Assembly: GCA_027886175.1 (NCBI GenBank) | Contig: JAJNNQ010000029.1 | Location: 1,240,001-1,304,000, forward strand | DNA length: 64,000 nucleotides | Direction of reading: 5' to 3' | Source: Phylloscopus collybita | Taxonomy: Eukaryota > Chordata > Aves > Passeriformes > Phylloscopidae | Shown here: piece after piece, positions 41,371-55,500 of the stretch | How the letters are laid out: the number at the start of each line of letters is the position of its first letter | Position numbering within the stretch: the stretch's first letter is position 1 | Translations under genes and position numbers: made by a program | Notes under the pieces: generated by a model | Databases searched by the model: none | Seen by the model: only the letters and a program-made list of their open reading frames with translations | What the model was told of the DNA's origin: nothing

Positions 41371-44300
41371 CTCTGCAGTTTCAGACATGCCTGTAACTAA
41401 TAATGTGTTATCTCACCCTCTGAACTAGAAAGAAAAGAGAGGAGTGAATAATAAAAAATATTTAATGTTAAATTAATTTTAAATAGAAGCACTGTTTTAC
41501 CATTCCCTTGGTTTTACACACAGAAACATTTCCTGCAATGATAAACTAAAAGGATGAGAAACCTTAAGTATTCGTGCTGGGATCAGACAGTTACCTTGTA
41601 GGGCATCAGGCCAGTGATATATTGCATAAATATTTTTCATCCAGAGACATAAAAGAAAGACAGACAATTCTCGAGTTTATTATCAGTTGGAGGTGAGTCA
41701 AAGGAATTTGGAGCTCCATGTAACCTCATGGTATATATTACAATATTTCTTTAAAGAAGTGGTATTTTATCCTGGATAATCACTGCTGGGAAAAAAAAAG
41801 TCTTTGTGTTTCAAGGCTGTTAAAAACCTACCAACTTGGTTTTTGTGCCTTTTTCAAATTTAGAAAGCCATAATAAGGTGAGTTGTGTGAGCCCATAATC
41901 TCTTTTTAATAAAATAGATTATTAAGTAAGAGTTTTATTTTTCAAGACAAGCTCAAAGACAGAGGGATTCTTAGTGTGGTGTGTGTTAGGCATAAAACCA
42001 GTAAGAGTGGAACTTTGCTAAAAAAACCTGATAACATAAAGACATAAATGAGTCATGAAATCAGTATGGGAGAAAGATGACCAATTTTTTTTTTCAAGTC
42101 TTGTATTTGTTAGCTGCTGTCCCATCCTGGGTAACTGACTTGAACTACAAAAGCTTACCTGTCTGATCAATACGCCTCTTTGCTTTCTTAGTTCTCAATT
42201 ATTTATGGTCAACTGACACTGTTGTACACCACAACGACACAGACTCCAACTTCAGAAGGTTGAAAATTACTCCTTTATTTTTGGGATGTGTCTCCCTTTT
42301 TGTACTATTCTACACAGAACAGTTCAATTGGTGAAACAAAGACAAACTTCTTCAATCACATTGGTCAGACCAGAGGGACATCAAGAAGAATTCCCTCCTA
42401 GGGAAAGGAATGTAAACAAAGTTATAGTTACAAAAACATGTCTCTGGTTTACAGAAAATTTCCTGGGAAAAGAATTTCAGAAAACCAAAACATCTCAGGC
42501 ACGAACCAGGGCTACAGCCAATCACCAATTGTTTCACATTTATTTTTGAGGTCCTATAACAATAATTTAAGTCTAAAAGTAGAATACTGTTGGGTTTTGT
42601 TTTTGTCATTTGTATAGTTTTTGTTTGCTTTAAGATGATCTCCTTCTGTGGAGGTGGCTTGGTATTGAGTGATATAAATCACAGTTCTGCCTATTTAAAT
42701 CAGATACTTACACAGATCTTGAATTTTTTAACTTAATTTTCCATCCTAACTTCCAGATTGTAACTCACTGGTCTAGCGTTATGTATTCATTTTTTTTAAG
42801 GGAATCCATTTTTCTTTTAACCTGCATTGTGATTCACAGTGAGTGCAAATAAAAGTCTGCTAGATTTTCTCTTACTATTGCATGAAACTTTGGGAAATAG
42901 TGTACCTCAGTATAAAATGGTAAGTAGAAGAGTGATAAATATGGATGATGAACACTGGAGAAAGAAGTGGAAAAATAAAGGTTTTTTGCTGAAAACTGAT
43001 AGGTGACTTACTGAGCCAGGACCAACTCCTGCATTAACTGATCCTGTATTTAGTGGTGAGATTAAAATAGGCTTTTCCATGAGTCCTCAGGAACTGACAA
43101 TCTCTTCTCTAGATAAAACACTTAAGTGCTCAGAGAGGAATCTGAGCATCTTATAGCAGCTGAACAGGTAGGGTTTCCTAACATGGCCTTAGCACAGAGT
43201 AAGGAGAGGGAGGATGTAACAAATACAGTTTACAATCTTTTTGCTCCTTGCCTTCCCTAGAAAAGGACTAATCCTGTGTCTTTGTTACCATTTGATGAAG
43301 ATTCAAATTTGGATTCTGTTGCTGGGTCTTGGCTATTCTGTTCCATACAGAAAGCATATCTAATACAGAGGGGTATGTCCCTCCATTCTTCACCCCTGCT
43401 TGTAGTTTGAGCTACTCTTGGCTTTTGGTCTACAGCAGTAGATACCAGCCTTAAGGCCAGGTTAATAGCAACTCCAGGTTAATACATGTTCCCCCTTTCC
43501 TCTCTCCCTCCTAAGTCAGGAGCAGCTGCAGATTGCGCCTCTTGCTATCTTGCATAACTCTCAAACACCCACTCCCTTACTATTTTAAGTAGAAGAGACC
43601 CACCCATGTTCCACTTTAATAACCACCTGGGCTCTATCCAGCATGATAATTACACCACACTTCTGAAAGACAGAAGAATGCTTCTGGAAGCCAAGCAATT
43701 TTGGATTACCTTCATGAAGTGCAGCTAGACTGTAGCATCAAATTATTTGTCAATAAGTACATTTTGTCAACAAGTACAGTTGAAAATAAACTGGCATAAC
43801 CAAACTGCACTTGATGGTCCCATCAAGTTCTCTTCTTTAAGCTCTCACAGATGAAACAAATACTTTCTAACATAGCTTCTAGAGCCCTCTATTTTGAGCT
43901 GCATACTGTGTTTTGGCATCTGACCACTAGACAAGAATGTTCAAGGTTGAGGTTGAAAATAAATACCTCAAACTAATGTCTTCCTTCAAAGGTCAAGTGC
44001 ATCACTTTTTAAAACACATCTGCTAAGTAGATTACAAACCACAGCTCAACTTGTGAGCAAGAAATATTCTGCATGGACTCACAGAGTTGAGTTAATGTGG
44101 TCAGAAATTTCCAAGCTTAAAGTACAACAGAAAATAAATCACTAAGTGGGCTGGGCTATTGCACTTATGTGCGTTCTTACACAAAATACTTGTCATACTG
44201 CAAACACAGTCTACTTCACAGATTCTGGTCAGGCAGGAGGTTATTTCAATGGCTACAGGACAGAAAGGAGAGAGGTTCAGTCTTCTATCAGTACAAACCA

Positions 44301-47300
44301 TGACATGACAAAACATTGCTAGGGTTTACATACATTTACAGCAGACACAACTGCTCTGCGGAGGGGATTGATACGTCAGGGAAGCAGCATCTGTATAGAA
44401 GGGAATGGTGTTTCAGCAGATGTAACATCTTTTCCTGATAACCCAGAAATTGCATCCATGTCAACTCACTAACCTCTGTCCAGTTTCTCCATCTCTCACT
44501 TGTGGTGCTGCTGTGTCCTTGATCCAATTTTGACCACACCAAGGCCTGTTTCCACACACCAGCCAAAAAGATGTTTAGTTTTGGACATTGCTAGAAGATT
44601 CACATGTTGTTGGTGCTTACTTTCTTAACTTGAGCAGAAAGTCAAAGGTTTGAAGTTTTGTAATTTATTACCATCTAAGTGAAGGGTTTGGAGGGGGGTT
44701 TGTTTTGGTCAATCTTGTTCATTTTTAAAGAAAGTCCTGCTATCTTGAATACAGGATATCTGAAACAAATATGTAGAATTTTACTGTCACAACCCCACAC
44801 TTGTTCCTGCCAAGTCCCACCAACTTCAAACTTCTTTCACGGTGTTAGAACTACTTCAGTCTCAAGCAGTTAGTTCTGCCTTTCTTCTTTTCACATGTGG
44901 GACACTTCTACCTTGGTCTCTGCAGCTGATCTCTCCCTCTGCACCATGCACAGTAAAATCCTCCGTATACTCAAATTCTTGAGTGGCCCTAAATGTGCAA
45001 TTGTTTGAACTTCTCTTGGAGGAGGTGAAAATGGTCAACTTCAAATATAAATGGAGATACTGTTCCTGTGAATACCCTTTGTAGTGATAGGTGTTAATTA
45101 AGGTATCAGTAAAAGCAGCATTCTTCATAAGCACAACTAGCTGCAGCACTTAATATGGATCCAGGGAATAGAGTACATGCTTTTCAGTGTTGATAAGCAA
45201 AACCAGGACTGGGACCCCAGGATTCAACAAGATCTCAACTCATTCCCCTTGCCTGCCCTTCATTCTCTGCTGTCTTCACCAGATAGGACTATATGTGATA
45301 GCAGCTTTATGAAATTGTAGGGGGGAAGTCTCTAGATGTAGATCATGGAATATTACTTTGGTGATGCCAACAAGATACAGCTGCATTCCAATATATGTAG
45401 ACTGCACTGGGTCACAAAACATATATGCATCAGCATACCTGGAACTTCAAAGCACTCTTCAAACATCTCAGTCTTCAGAGATGGCATTCAACGGGGTATT
45501 ATATATTACACTGGGAGAAACCAGGGGCAGAGAGACATTCACTTGCACAATGAAATAGAGATTAAAAGCTACCAATGTACCATTTGAGGCTGGCAATACT
45601 GCTATTAATTTCCAAGTAAGAAATAAGCACAACCAGTAGATGGCTTCGTTAATGCAAAATGACTGAAAACACATCCTCTTCTATGCTTAAGCAGGCATGC
45701 TATATGTTGAAGAGAACTTAGGTTTCTAGTAAGAATGTCAAAGTCCTGAGTGCCTTTCAAAACCAAACTGAAGCTACTACCAAAGAAGAGACTATCTCAG
45801 TAATTGGCCTTGTTCTGGGACAAAGCCCCACTTACCCGATGAGTAAAACAACTTCCTTTGAAAATAATTTTCATCCAAGCATAACAATATTGGTAAATTT
45901 CATGTTTGCATGGGAAATGTGACCTCATGTTATACTTGGAAAAACAGTAATCTCTGGAAAATATGTCCTTTGATGCCCTGTACATGCACTTAAGGTTATT
46001 TGCACAAGAAGGGCTGGGAAGGTTTGGCTACTGCCTATGCAAAATGGTTGTTGATTGTTCTAAGAATCTATTGATTTGTCAATGTCCTACAAATCCAAGT
46101 AGGCAGAGTTACTGGAACAGCTAGTACAAACACTTCCAGGACAGTGCTTGTATCTATTTACAACCTGCCTACAAGTTCTGTTTATCTGCTTGAATTGTTA
46201 GGGCTCCCAGCTCAGTTCCTGCCCAGAGAGGAGTCTACATAAGAACACCCCTGTGCCAAGTTACTTCAACTTCTCTTTGAAGCTTTTCTTTGGGACTGTA
46301 CCATGTTTAAATATAGTTTTTTCTTGGATATAAATAGCAACTTCCAGCTTCTTCACCTGATACTGACAGCATTAATAAATATAGGAGAGTCATGAGACTG
46401 ATATTGAACTTCATTTACTAGAGAAATTTAAATGACATTGAGGAAGTAGAAGACTTAAGAGTGTTTCTGTTTGGTTTTGGTCATTTATACATCCATCTTC
46501 ACAGAAACTGACAGAAAAGAAAAATTAGGTTTGCCCTTTTATGAGTATTGCCTGCAGAGAAAAGATATAATAGTTAAACTCTTATCATTGTCTAGTCTTA
46601 ACAAAAAACTCAGCTGTACAAAAGGCAAAACAAGGCTGTGGAAATTAAATGAAAAGGAAAAAAAATCCTGTCATGTGTGTACCAACCACTACTTGCATTC
46701 TGCAGAACACCTTTTTGCAGTCTAGATTTAACTTATACTTCAGGAAGAGCTACTGATATTTTGTATGTACTTTCAGCAGAGAAGAAAAATGAAAGATTAA
46801 ATTATTACTAAAAAGGCATATCAAGATATCATTACAGCATTTCACAGAATTTCCAAGTACCTACTTTAGGTTTTTTTCTTCAGCCCAAAATGTCATAATT
46901 GAAGAGTTTAGGTGAATAAACAGAGACTAAAGACCAAATCCCCCCCCCCTCTAATTTTTACACACATATATTTAAATACAATATAATACTATTAAACTTT
47001 GACAACAGCAGCTCTGGAGGAGGAAGAAGGAACATGGAGATACTGGGTATCTTTTGGGTTTTTTGGGTAGCAGGGAGAAGGAATAAAAGGCATAAAAGAT
47101 TAACAGAGAGATGTTAATTGCCTTTTTTTGATACTTATTTCATGTAATAATCTGCCACCAGTCTGCTTTGCCTCTTCCTAAAATAGAAGAGTAACAGGAG
47201 AGCCTGCAGTGTTCACTCGCAGCAAGTCTCTACAAGATTCAGGCTATTTATCAATTCACAAAGTATCAACTTAAAATTCTTTAACACTTTTCATAGTAAA

Positions 47301-49308
47301 GTAATTGTCCATCAAGTCTATAACAAATCCAACACCATTGGTTCTTATGAAATCTTAGCATATATTGATCCATATCTAATTTACTAATGGACAATATCTT
47401 GTCCAGTGGAAAGCTCCTCCTCCTAAGTTGGCTTATTTTTTAGTTGACTCCTTTAAGAAGGTGCAGCATCTACCAGTATCACAATGCTACTGTCTACTGC
47501 TGTATTTAAAAAATGGAATTTTCTTCCCCACTCCACTGAAAAAGTACTAGTAATCACTAATATTCAATGTGACTAAAGATAGAGGGTAGAAAGTCATCAG
47601 TGAACTGAAAAATTATTTAAGAAAGTTAAAGGTACAATTCTGTACATTCTAAAATGAGTACACTGTAAAGCTCTATTTCTAAAGAACACACATTCCAAGT
47701 AATAAGCCTTACAGCTGACCCATTAAGATTTGCTTCTCTAATTTCACAAGGCATTGCTAATAAGAAAATATCTTCCACTACTGTGTACTTCATCTAGGTC
47801 AAACATGGATTATTTTAGCACTGACAAGGAAAACAATTTTCTGATATTTCAAACTGATGCAAACTGATATTTGCACTGACGTGCAAAACCAACACACCTT
47901 GACTGGAGTCACACCAAGCTTTTGGTATAGTATATATCTTTGTTTCATCATTATGAAGTCTTAGCTGAATTTTACTTGGAACCTGTGTCACTCAATTGGT
48001 GTCAATTATCCAAAGGGTCTAAGTCCATCTCCGTAACAAAACATTCGGTCTTTTCATAGGTGTGCATATAGACAAACAGTGAACCAAGATATCTTGACTG
48101 AAGTAATGCCTGATACCTGATAATAGGGTGCAGTGGATATTTTTGATAAATAAATTATTCCACATTCAGGTAACCTTTAAGATTGAGGTAATCTTAAACT
48201 TTTGGTAAAGCTTCCATTATTTTTTTCTCATCTAATATTTGAAATGTATCTGCCATTAGGTGGTCTCAGAACAGCAGGCAGTGTTTACATCTCACTTGCA
48301 TAAAAAATTCACTAAGGAGCCTAGCATTCATTAGGAAAGAACATGAATACTATTTATACAGTGAGATGGCAAAAATTAGAAATTGTCTGTGGTATACCCA
48401 GATGTGTTTTTAAAAACAGCTAAAAGGTGCTCAGAATTCTCAGCTCTGCTGAACGCTTTCTAGTGTTACGATTTTTCACTTCAAAATCAGTTTCTCTGGA
48501 GTACTTGATTCTTACCTACTGTGAAATACATGTGACTCTTTACATTCCCACTCTTCAGAGAAATTTTTTCCCCTTCATTACAAGAAAATGACGTTGGTTT
48601 GTAATTAAATTATATAATCATTTACATATATTATATTCTGGACCCTCTCTGTTAAGTTTTCTCATAGTAAGACAAATGGACCTCAAGAAACAAGGGAGAC
48701 GACTGTGGAAAAGGTCAGTAAGCAAATGACTGCAGATGGGACACAGCAATCAACAAAACAAGGCTGAAGTGGTTACCCTTTGAGCACAGGCATGCAAAGA
48801 ATACTCTGTTGAACAACCACATTCTGAGGAATCTCGGGTGCCTCATGGAATTGCCTCTACACTAATGCACATAGGCCAGTGGACAGACAGGAAGTCAGAA
48901 TTCTGGGTGCACCTCCTTAAGGTCACAAAGATTTGCTGGGACACTAAACACAACTGGAATGCTACAACTGATGGACGCAAGCATTCTTGCTCCAAATTGA
49001 GTCAAGCAGACTTCAAGTAAGTGCTTGTAATTGAAACAATAATAACTCTGTTAAAGTCTTTAAATTCTAATCAACAAACACTTGGCTTGCATGGGAAGTG
49101 AGTTCTTTTGGCTCATCAATTGCATGGATATCTAGGCTGCGACCCCAACCATGAAGAGACAGCAATGCAAGCTGTGCTTTAGATACAACATGAGCATTCA
49201 TCAGAGAGAGCTGGTATCATTTTTGGTGTTTGCTTTTACATATTTTGGAAAAAGAAAAGATGGAAAACAGTTTCTTAACCCGACCTGATGTTTATTTGGA
49301 AGCTAACA

Positions 49309-49362
49309 TCATAGAACCATAGAATGGCTTGTGTTGGAAAGGACCTTAAAGATCATCTGGCT
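49309..49362 (-). mobile_element. CR1 3' tip, short fragment
   Basis: About 54 bp beginning with CATAGAACCATAGAATGGCT and running through GAAAGGACCTTAAAGATCAT to CCAATCC, the inverted extreme 3' end of avian CR1. It lies just beyond the NXNL2 3' UTR. Confidence 0.9.
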
Positions 49363-49587
49363 CCAATCCTACTCTTAGCTTATAGGGCCAAGTTTTAAAA
49401 GGGGTAAGGAAAACTGAGCAGAACTATAAATAAATATAAATAAATCCCACAAAAGTAAAATAAGGTAGATGAATATTTCTTCAGTACTGACAAACAAATG
49501 TGTTCTACTTAAAAGTCATTACATTTTCTGAATTATTCTTGTTAAGGTAGATAAGGAAAAACATGAGACATATTTCAAAAACACTAC

Positions 49588-49593
49588 TTTATT
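49588..49593 (-). promoter_or_regulatory. Likely polyadenylation signal of NXNL2
   Basis: Minus-strand AATAAA about 415 nt after the NXNL2 stop, followed by a GU/U-rich stretch (GTGTTTTTG, then ATGTTTTTCC), as expected for a cleavage site. An alternative AATAAA at 49,671-49,676 is nearer the stop but has a weaker downstream element. The 3' UTR would be about 350-440 nt. Confidence 0.45.
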
Positions 49594-50007
49594 AAAGCAA
49601 ACAGTCTCATTTTCTAAATAAAATATGCTAATCACCTAAAAAAGAAGTCATCAATAAATAGGTTTTTGCATTTATTTTTACTGTGCTGACTTTGCAAAGT
49701 AAGTATTTGCATAGATCTCACAGGCTTCTATTGTTACTGTCTAAACAGCCTATTTTCCTGAAGTTCTTCAGTATTATCTGGAATGCTGTGGTTCATACTA
49801 AATACCATAGATAGAACAACACAAGTATAACAATAATTGCATTCTATGACACTGTAATCGCTGGTCTTCAAGTCAAACCCAAAATTTGTTTACAAGCAAA
49901 GATAAATAAATAAGCCTTACCCTTCTCATTCTGAACAAAGCAAGAGTCTTTTCAGAGCTCTACCAAGTTTTCCACAATGTCTTTTCTTGCTTTTACTTGT
50001 CATCATT

Positions 50008-50176
50008 TTAGCTAGGGAAATTTTGAAAGATATCTGCACCTTCAAGCCAATTCCGGAAACAGGACAGCCCTTTGTCTCTGATCTGTTTTCTTCCCTTGTC
50101 AGTAATGACTTCTCCAGTTTGTTTCACGATCACCAGTTTAGGAATTGCTGTTATGTTGTATTTCTTCTTCAGATCA
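50008..50176 (-). CDS. NXNL2: NXNL2 coding exon 2 (C-terminal half of thioredoxin fold, stop codon)
   Basis: Terminal coding exon, missed by a plain open-frame search because it is only 169 bp. It begins after a pyrimidine-rich acceptor ending CTCCCTCAG. The first base completes codon 101 (CA+T = His). It then encodes DLKKKYNITAIPKLVIVKQ (residues 102-120), a GEVITDKGRKQIRDKG block, and ends in ADIFQNFPS followed by TAA at 50,008-50,010. IPKLV carries the thioredoxin cis-proline (residue 113). The splice phase, the junction residues (HDPYKHDLKKKY) and the 156-residue total all agree with vertebrate NXNL2, which has two coding exons. No frameshift or premature stop is seen, so the gene appears intact. 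Confidence 0.95.
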
Positions 50177-51890
50177 CTGAGGGAGAAAATTAAAAATAAA
50201 ACAAACTATTAGGAGCATTTTAGGAAAACTCGTAGTCTCTTCTTAAGGCTACTCTGGTCAGGACACATGGGAGAGCAGAAGTGATGAGTGCCTGGGCCTC
50301 CTCAGAGTTTGAGGCAGAGCACTGGGTGGTGTAAGGAGATAAATAAGGCTGCAATTGGAAGCTTACACAGTGAAATGTAGCTCTGAGAGTTCAGAGGGCT
50401 GCAGCATCCTTCCTGTAAATGCTCATCACTGCTGCTTGCAGTCTCCACAGGAGCAGAGGCTCTTGGAGATGTAAAAGATGTCCATAGAAGCAAAGTTTTA
50501 TATACTCTTCCACCCTGTTTTTACTAGCCCAAACCAGATGTCATTATGGGCCCTTATAACAGGACAGGAGAAGGATCTCACTTAGATCAGCATTTGATAT
50601 TCATTCCCCTACATATACATTCAAGTGTCCCATAGTGCTACTTCCTGCAATCACCATTAAAGCATGATCATAATCTTTTTGTGTAATTAGAAGAGACTGA
50701 AGATATTACTTAAACTCCCTCAGTGAAACAGGCCTTCTACATACAAGAAACTGAGCAATCAAAATGTTTGGAATAAGAGGCAAAGAAAAAAATTTCAACT
50801 CCTTCTCTAGAAGAACCAGAGGACAGACACAAAACAAGCAATAACAGAACAGACAAATTCCAAAACACTAACAACATCTCTCTCAGAACATACTTAAAAT
50901 ACTAAATGGAAATATGTAGCCTGAGCACCATCACTACCAGCAGGAATATTTGGTGTATGAGGTTCAAATGCCTAAGAAATTTGAGTAGAAAAAAAATGTA
51001 GGCATTGTTAAAAAATACTTGACACTAATATATAAACATTCTCAATGACTTCCTGGAAGGGAATAAAAGTACCAAAAGATAAGACTTAAGTTTAATACTG
51101 ACCCAGATAATGCATTCCTGAAATGTGCTTTCTCTTCTGTATTTTTTCTTAAGAGAAGAAAAATCAACAGGTGAAGGACACTGCTCTGCCATTACGTTGG
51201 CTGAACAATAATGCAGAAAATATTATAGAAGCAGCAATAACAGGCATGGACCAGGTTTGTTTTCTCAGTGAATTGTGACATAGAAGCAATCAACCAATAA
51301 TCCCCACAGACCATTCAGATATCTGCTAAAAAAAGCGAAGAAAACACATTCCAAAGCAAGTGTGTGTAGAAGCCACGTGAAACTACAATCACCTCATACC
51401 ATGTGAGTGACAGACAAGATGGGCAGAAAATGTTTTTTATTGGTTCAGTGGGTGATAAACACAAGCATAGCAATCAGAGACAGAGCACTAGGAGACTGAT
51501 GATAATCTGGCATGGAGACTGGAATCTTACACTTTACTTTCCTAAGGGAATGCATATATCCAGCATGGCACCTTGTCCAGACAGCCTTAGAGCAGAAGGT
51601 TGCTTGCATCAAACCAGACAGAAGTGTGCACAGATTTTGCTTACATTTGTGTGCAACTTGCAAGATGGGTGGACCTGAAGAAGGCTTAGAGTGAGTTCTG
51701 CAGACAATGTTTCTTATTCATTCTGTACACAGGTACATGTGCTTACAAAAATGACTTCTTAAAACTAATTAAGAACACTCTCTCCAACAGGGACCTAAAA
51801 TCCCATGACTCACCTGCACAAACCACATACGTGCCTGGGACTAACTCTAATGGCAACTCATGGTATCATTAAACCATAAATAAAAACCCA

Positions 51891-51919
51891 TGAAGCAAAC
51901 TGGACTGAAGCAAACTGGA
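51891..51919. repeat. Tandem repeat, 15-bp unit, about 1.9 copies
   Basis: TGAAGCAAACTGGAC is followed directly by TGAAGCAAACTGGA. It lies in the NXNL2 intron, about 90 bp before the ERVL LTR. Confidence 0.9.
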
Positions 51920-52008
51920 AGTTGTAGCCATTGTTTGATCTTTTGATTCTTATGAGAAGGCTGGATGAAAGTTTCTGACAGCAGAGATTTTGTATTTCTA
52001 GATATTAC

Positions 52009-52577
52009 TGACATTGTCTGGGAGCTAATTTTCTTCATAGCAGCTTGCATGGTGCATACCAAAACAGCAGTGACAACACACCAGTGTTTTAGTTATTGCT
52101 GAGCACAGCACCAAGGCCTTTTCTGTTTCTTGTGCTACCATGCCAGTGAGCAGGCTGGTAGTGCACAATAATCTGTGAGGAGGCATAGCTGGGACAGCTG
52201 ATCTCAAATGATGTTCCATACCATGTAACACTATGATCACCTGTAAAAGCTGAAGAAAGAAGTGGGGAGGGACCAACATTCACAGCCAGGAGATTTAGTT
52301 TCCCATGCAATCATTACAGGACGAGACCACCCTGTGGTGGAAACTGTTAAATGTCTGTCAGTGAATGGGAAGTAGTGAATGAATTCCATATCTTGCTTTG
52401 CCTGTGTATCTTCATTTTTGCTTTAATCTATTAAGCTGTCTTTATTTCAACCCTTTCTTTTATTTCAAGTGCTCTCACTTTCACCCTTCACATTCTCTCC
52501 CCCATCCCAAGGGGACAGGGAGTGACCCAGCAGCTGTCTGGAGCCCTGACTGCCTACCCAGGCTGAGTCACAACACA
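52009..52577 (+). mobile_element. Degraded solo LTR of an avian ERVL-type endogenous retrovirus
   Basis: The plus-strand sequence follows the common bird ERVL LTR through its length. Recognisable blocks, in order, are CTAATTTTCTTCATAGCAGC, a TTTTAGTTATTGCTGAGCA segment, a GCCAGTGAGCAGGCTGG block, GCTGGGACAGCTGA, TTCCATACCATGT, GGGAAGTAGTGAATGAATTC, a TTTATTTCAACCC block, ATTCTCTCCCCCATCCC and a terminal CACAACA. The TATA and polyadenylation signals are eroded, and no clear target-site duplication or internal viral genes are seen, so it is an old solo LTR. It lies in the NXNL2 intron, antisense to the gene. Ends are approximate. Confidence 0.85.
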
Positions 52578-55500
52578 AGTGAGTACCTTTATATTAGGGT
52601 TTAAGATCTATATGCAAGAGGGTTCTTGAGATGTAGACAACACAGGGCAGACATAACATAATCTTGGGAACACAAATGGTAAATTTTATACAGATGTGTA
52701 ATGTGATATCTGACAACACTTGAGTTATAACTGCTTTCACTTGGAAGTGTTGTCACACGAAAGTGATGGGCATCTTGTTGATCTTGTAGCTGCCTCATAC
52801 TTGAAGCAGTATGCCCTGTAATACACAGCTGCTTTTTCTTCTAACTGTGAAATTTCTGCATTGCTAAATCTTAGCCATAAGCATGCACGTCACATGCTTG
52901 GGATTCAATTTTAAAGTGATTGCTAAGATTTTGCAATAGCAGTCTAAAAAGCCTAAGATCTAAACAATTGCTCTTAACTGCTCAGATACTTAACATTATT
53001 CTACCTTTGTTTTTTAACACTGCATCCTCCCCAATATTTCTGCAGGTGCCAATCCACCCTCATATTGTAAAGCTTCCTAATATAAAACACGCTACATACA
53101 GCCTTTTTCTTTTCCTTTTATGGGCATTGTCTATGATTCTAATTTTTACTGAGCTGTACAGGCTCACTCAGTAAATACCTGCCTACCTGGAAGCCTGCAA
53201 GAACCACTGTACACTCCAGGCACCCTCACAAAAAATGATGCCTTTCACCACAGGCTTCAGTACAAACACAGCAGTATGTCTTTGTGTACCATATCAAAAC
53301 TTCAGTCCTATTTAACAGCATGTGGTGTTGACATGTTCTATCCTACATCTGCTTTTCCCCTCTACTACCCTCTTTCTCTTTCAAGTGCCCACTTCCTACC
53401 AGACTGTCTTCACACTCCACTTCAAGAATCAAAATCCTGTGCCTCAGGCAACAAAAAAAATTACATTAACCTGCAGACAGTAAACATCAGGAGCAGTATT
53501 TCCTATTAGTCATGTCACAGACCACATGAAGTAGTAAATGTGCAGTTCCACCTCTGGAAAATAGTCAGGACTGACAGCATGGAAGAGTCTAGAGACAGTG
53601 CTTTGAATTCAGTATTTTGCATCTCTGAAAGTAGGCTTGACACCGCAGTGTTAGGGTTCACACACTACAAGTAGAAATGCTGGCTATTTCTTAAGACAAA
53701 ATTCGTCACCAAGAAACTCCACACTTCTGTTGCCGAAAAGTATTTTAGATGGCATACTTAAAATTGGCTTTGCTGTGTCTGGAAGATACATCAGTCTATG
53801 CTGCAATTATGTATCTTAAACACTGAAGCAATTAGCAGGGATATTTCAACCTCACAGAAGATACTAAGTGCCTTTTCTACACAGTCAAAAAACCAATAAC
53901 CAATTCAATTAATTTCAGTAGAACTTTAAAAGTATTAATAAACTTTAAAATATCAATAATACTATTATTATCTTATCCAGCTTTTAAAATTATATTCTTA
54001 ATTAGAACTAGTATCTAGCCAGAATTATAGTTTGGTTTAGTGAATACACAACTGCTGTAAGTCTATAATGATTACCAGTACCCCAACACCAAGCTACCAG
54101 TTAATCCAACCTAAGCACCTTGAACAGCTCCACATAGTCCTTTACTGTTACATGCAAGAAACACGGCTCCAAAAACGTTGCGTGTTCATATCCCTGTGCA
54201 TTTTGTTCTTCAGTAAGCCACAGTGGTATCTCAGTCATCTGGCAGGACAAGCCATGCCTGTCTACAGAACTGCGAAGGACATTACAGGATGCCACAGAAA
54301 AGCCAATTAAACTATCTCTTTGCCTCCACTCTGCATGACTTGAGCAAATGCAGTCAGAAATAGACCTCTAATCCACAGAGGATGAAGCTGTAAGCACATT
54401 CCCATGGGCCATGCTGAACAGCTTGCTGGGTGCAAGGACTTCAAGTGCTACATTTCCATCAGGAAATTTTCCAGCATTCTAATGACTGGTAGATATCCAA
54501 TACAATTACTCCCTGAGAAGATTGTATAGAAGTATGGAAAACAATACTTAAGCCAGTGGGAACTGTCATTTAAATGGCCTAACATCAACTGGCAGTTGGC
54601 ATCCTGGAATGAGCCAAGAAAGGACAAAATTGTTCCTAGCTTCAAGTGATTTGCTCTTGAGTTTGTCAAACTGCACTGAAACAAACAAGGTTAGCAAACA
54701 TGCTCCCTGTTCAGTGAGTAGCTGGGGTGTTACACACCAGGTAGCACACTGGGATGGATCTAGAATTAAAAGGAAAGCTAGAAGTTACTAGAAGAACTAG
54801 AAAAGAGTTCTTTATTAGAAGAATTAATTTGGCTGCAAGTTTTATTACCCAATCTACATTTAAAAGTCATATTGCCTTCCTGGAAAAAAACTTCCGCAAT
54901 CTACTCATTTAAAGAGTGGGGGGGAAAAAATCCCTTTATCAGTATTTGCATGTATTTTAAGTTCCCACTTGTAGGCATTTCAGTAACCCTGAACATCTTA
55001 CTTGTGCTCCTGTAATCCCAGTCTATACTTAAAGGAGCTAAATCAGATTTCTGAAAGCCATCCAAATGAGTCCACACCCTTGACTTAGGTCATCAAAACA
55101 TTTCTTGGTATTATCCTATACCCTGTTACTTACACACAGTCATGTCCTTTCTTTTTGTTGTTTTCATGAGCAAGCTGCCTACAGGAACTTTTCACTTTGG
55201 AAACTGAACAGCACAGGAATTTTACATCCCAGTTACCAGGTGCAGTATGCCACCGCTAAACTCCAGCTGATACTGTATCTGTCTGAAATTCTTCACGGCA
55301 GTTTCCTCTGCCCTGCTTCAAGTAGTTCAGTTGCAAGTTTTGCCGCTTCTTCATTTGCTTTTCTCCCAGAGCACTAACCTAGACAATGCAGACCAACCTT
55401 AGTAACAACTACCGCCGTGCTGAAAAGCAATCACTTGATCCTCACTTGCCACTCATTTCTTTTTACCTCATCTATCTCTTTAACACATGGTCTCTTTACT

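Larger units (their letters stand above)
27492..49308. other. Intergenic sequence, no gene recognised
   Basis: About 22 kb on the 3' side of NXNL2. It holds the GC-richer open-frame block (30,600-31,490), a hairpin (34,543), two CpG-bearing patches (37,895 and 41,250) and a 10-C run (46,940-46,949). No protein-coding exon or RNA gene is recognised. Human gene order predicts a long gap on this side before S1PR3. Confidence 0.65.

Noticed and set aside
46940..46949. Quadruplex motif
   Set aside because: Just a single run of C without the further runs needed for a quadruplex.
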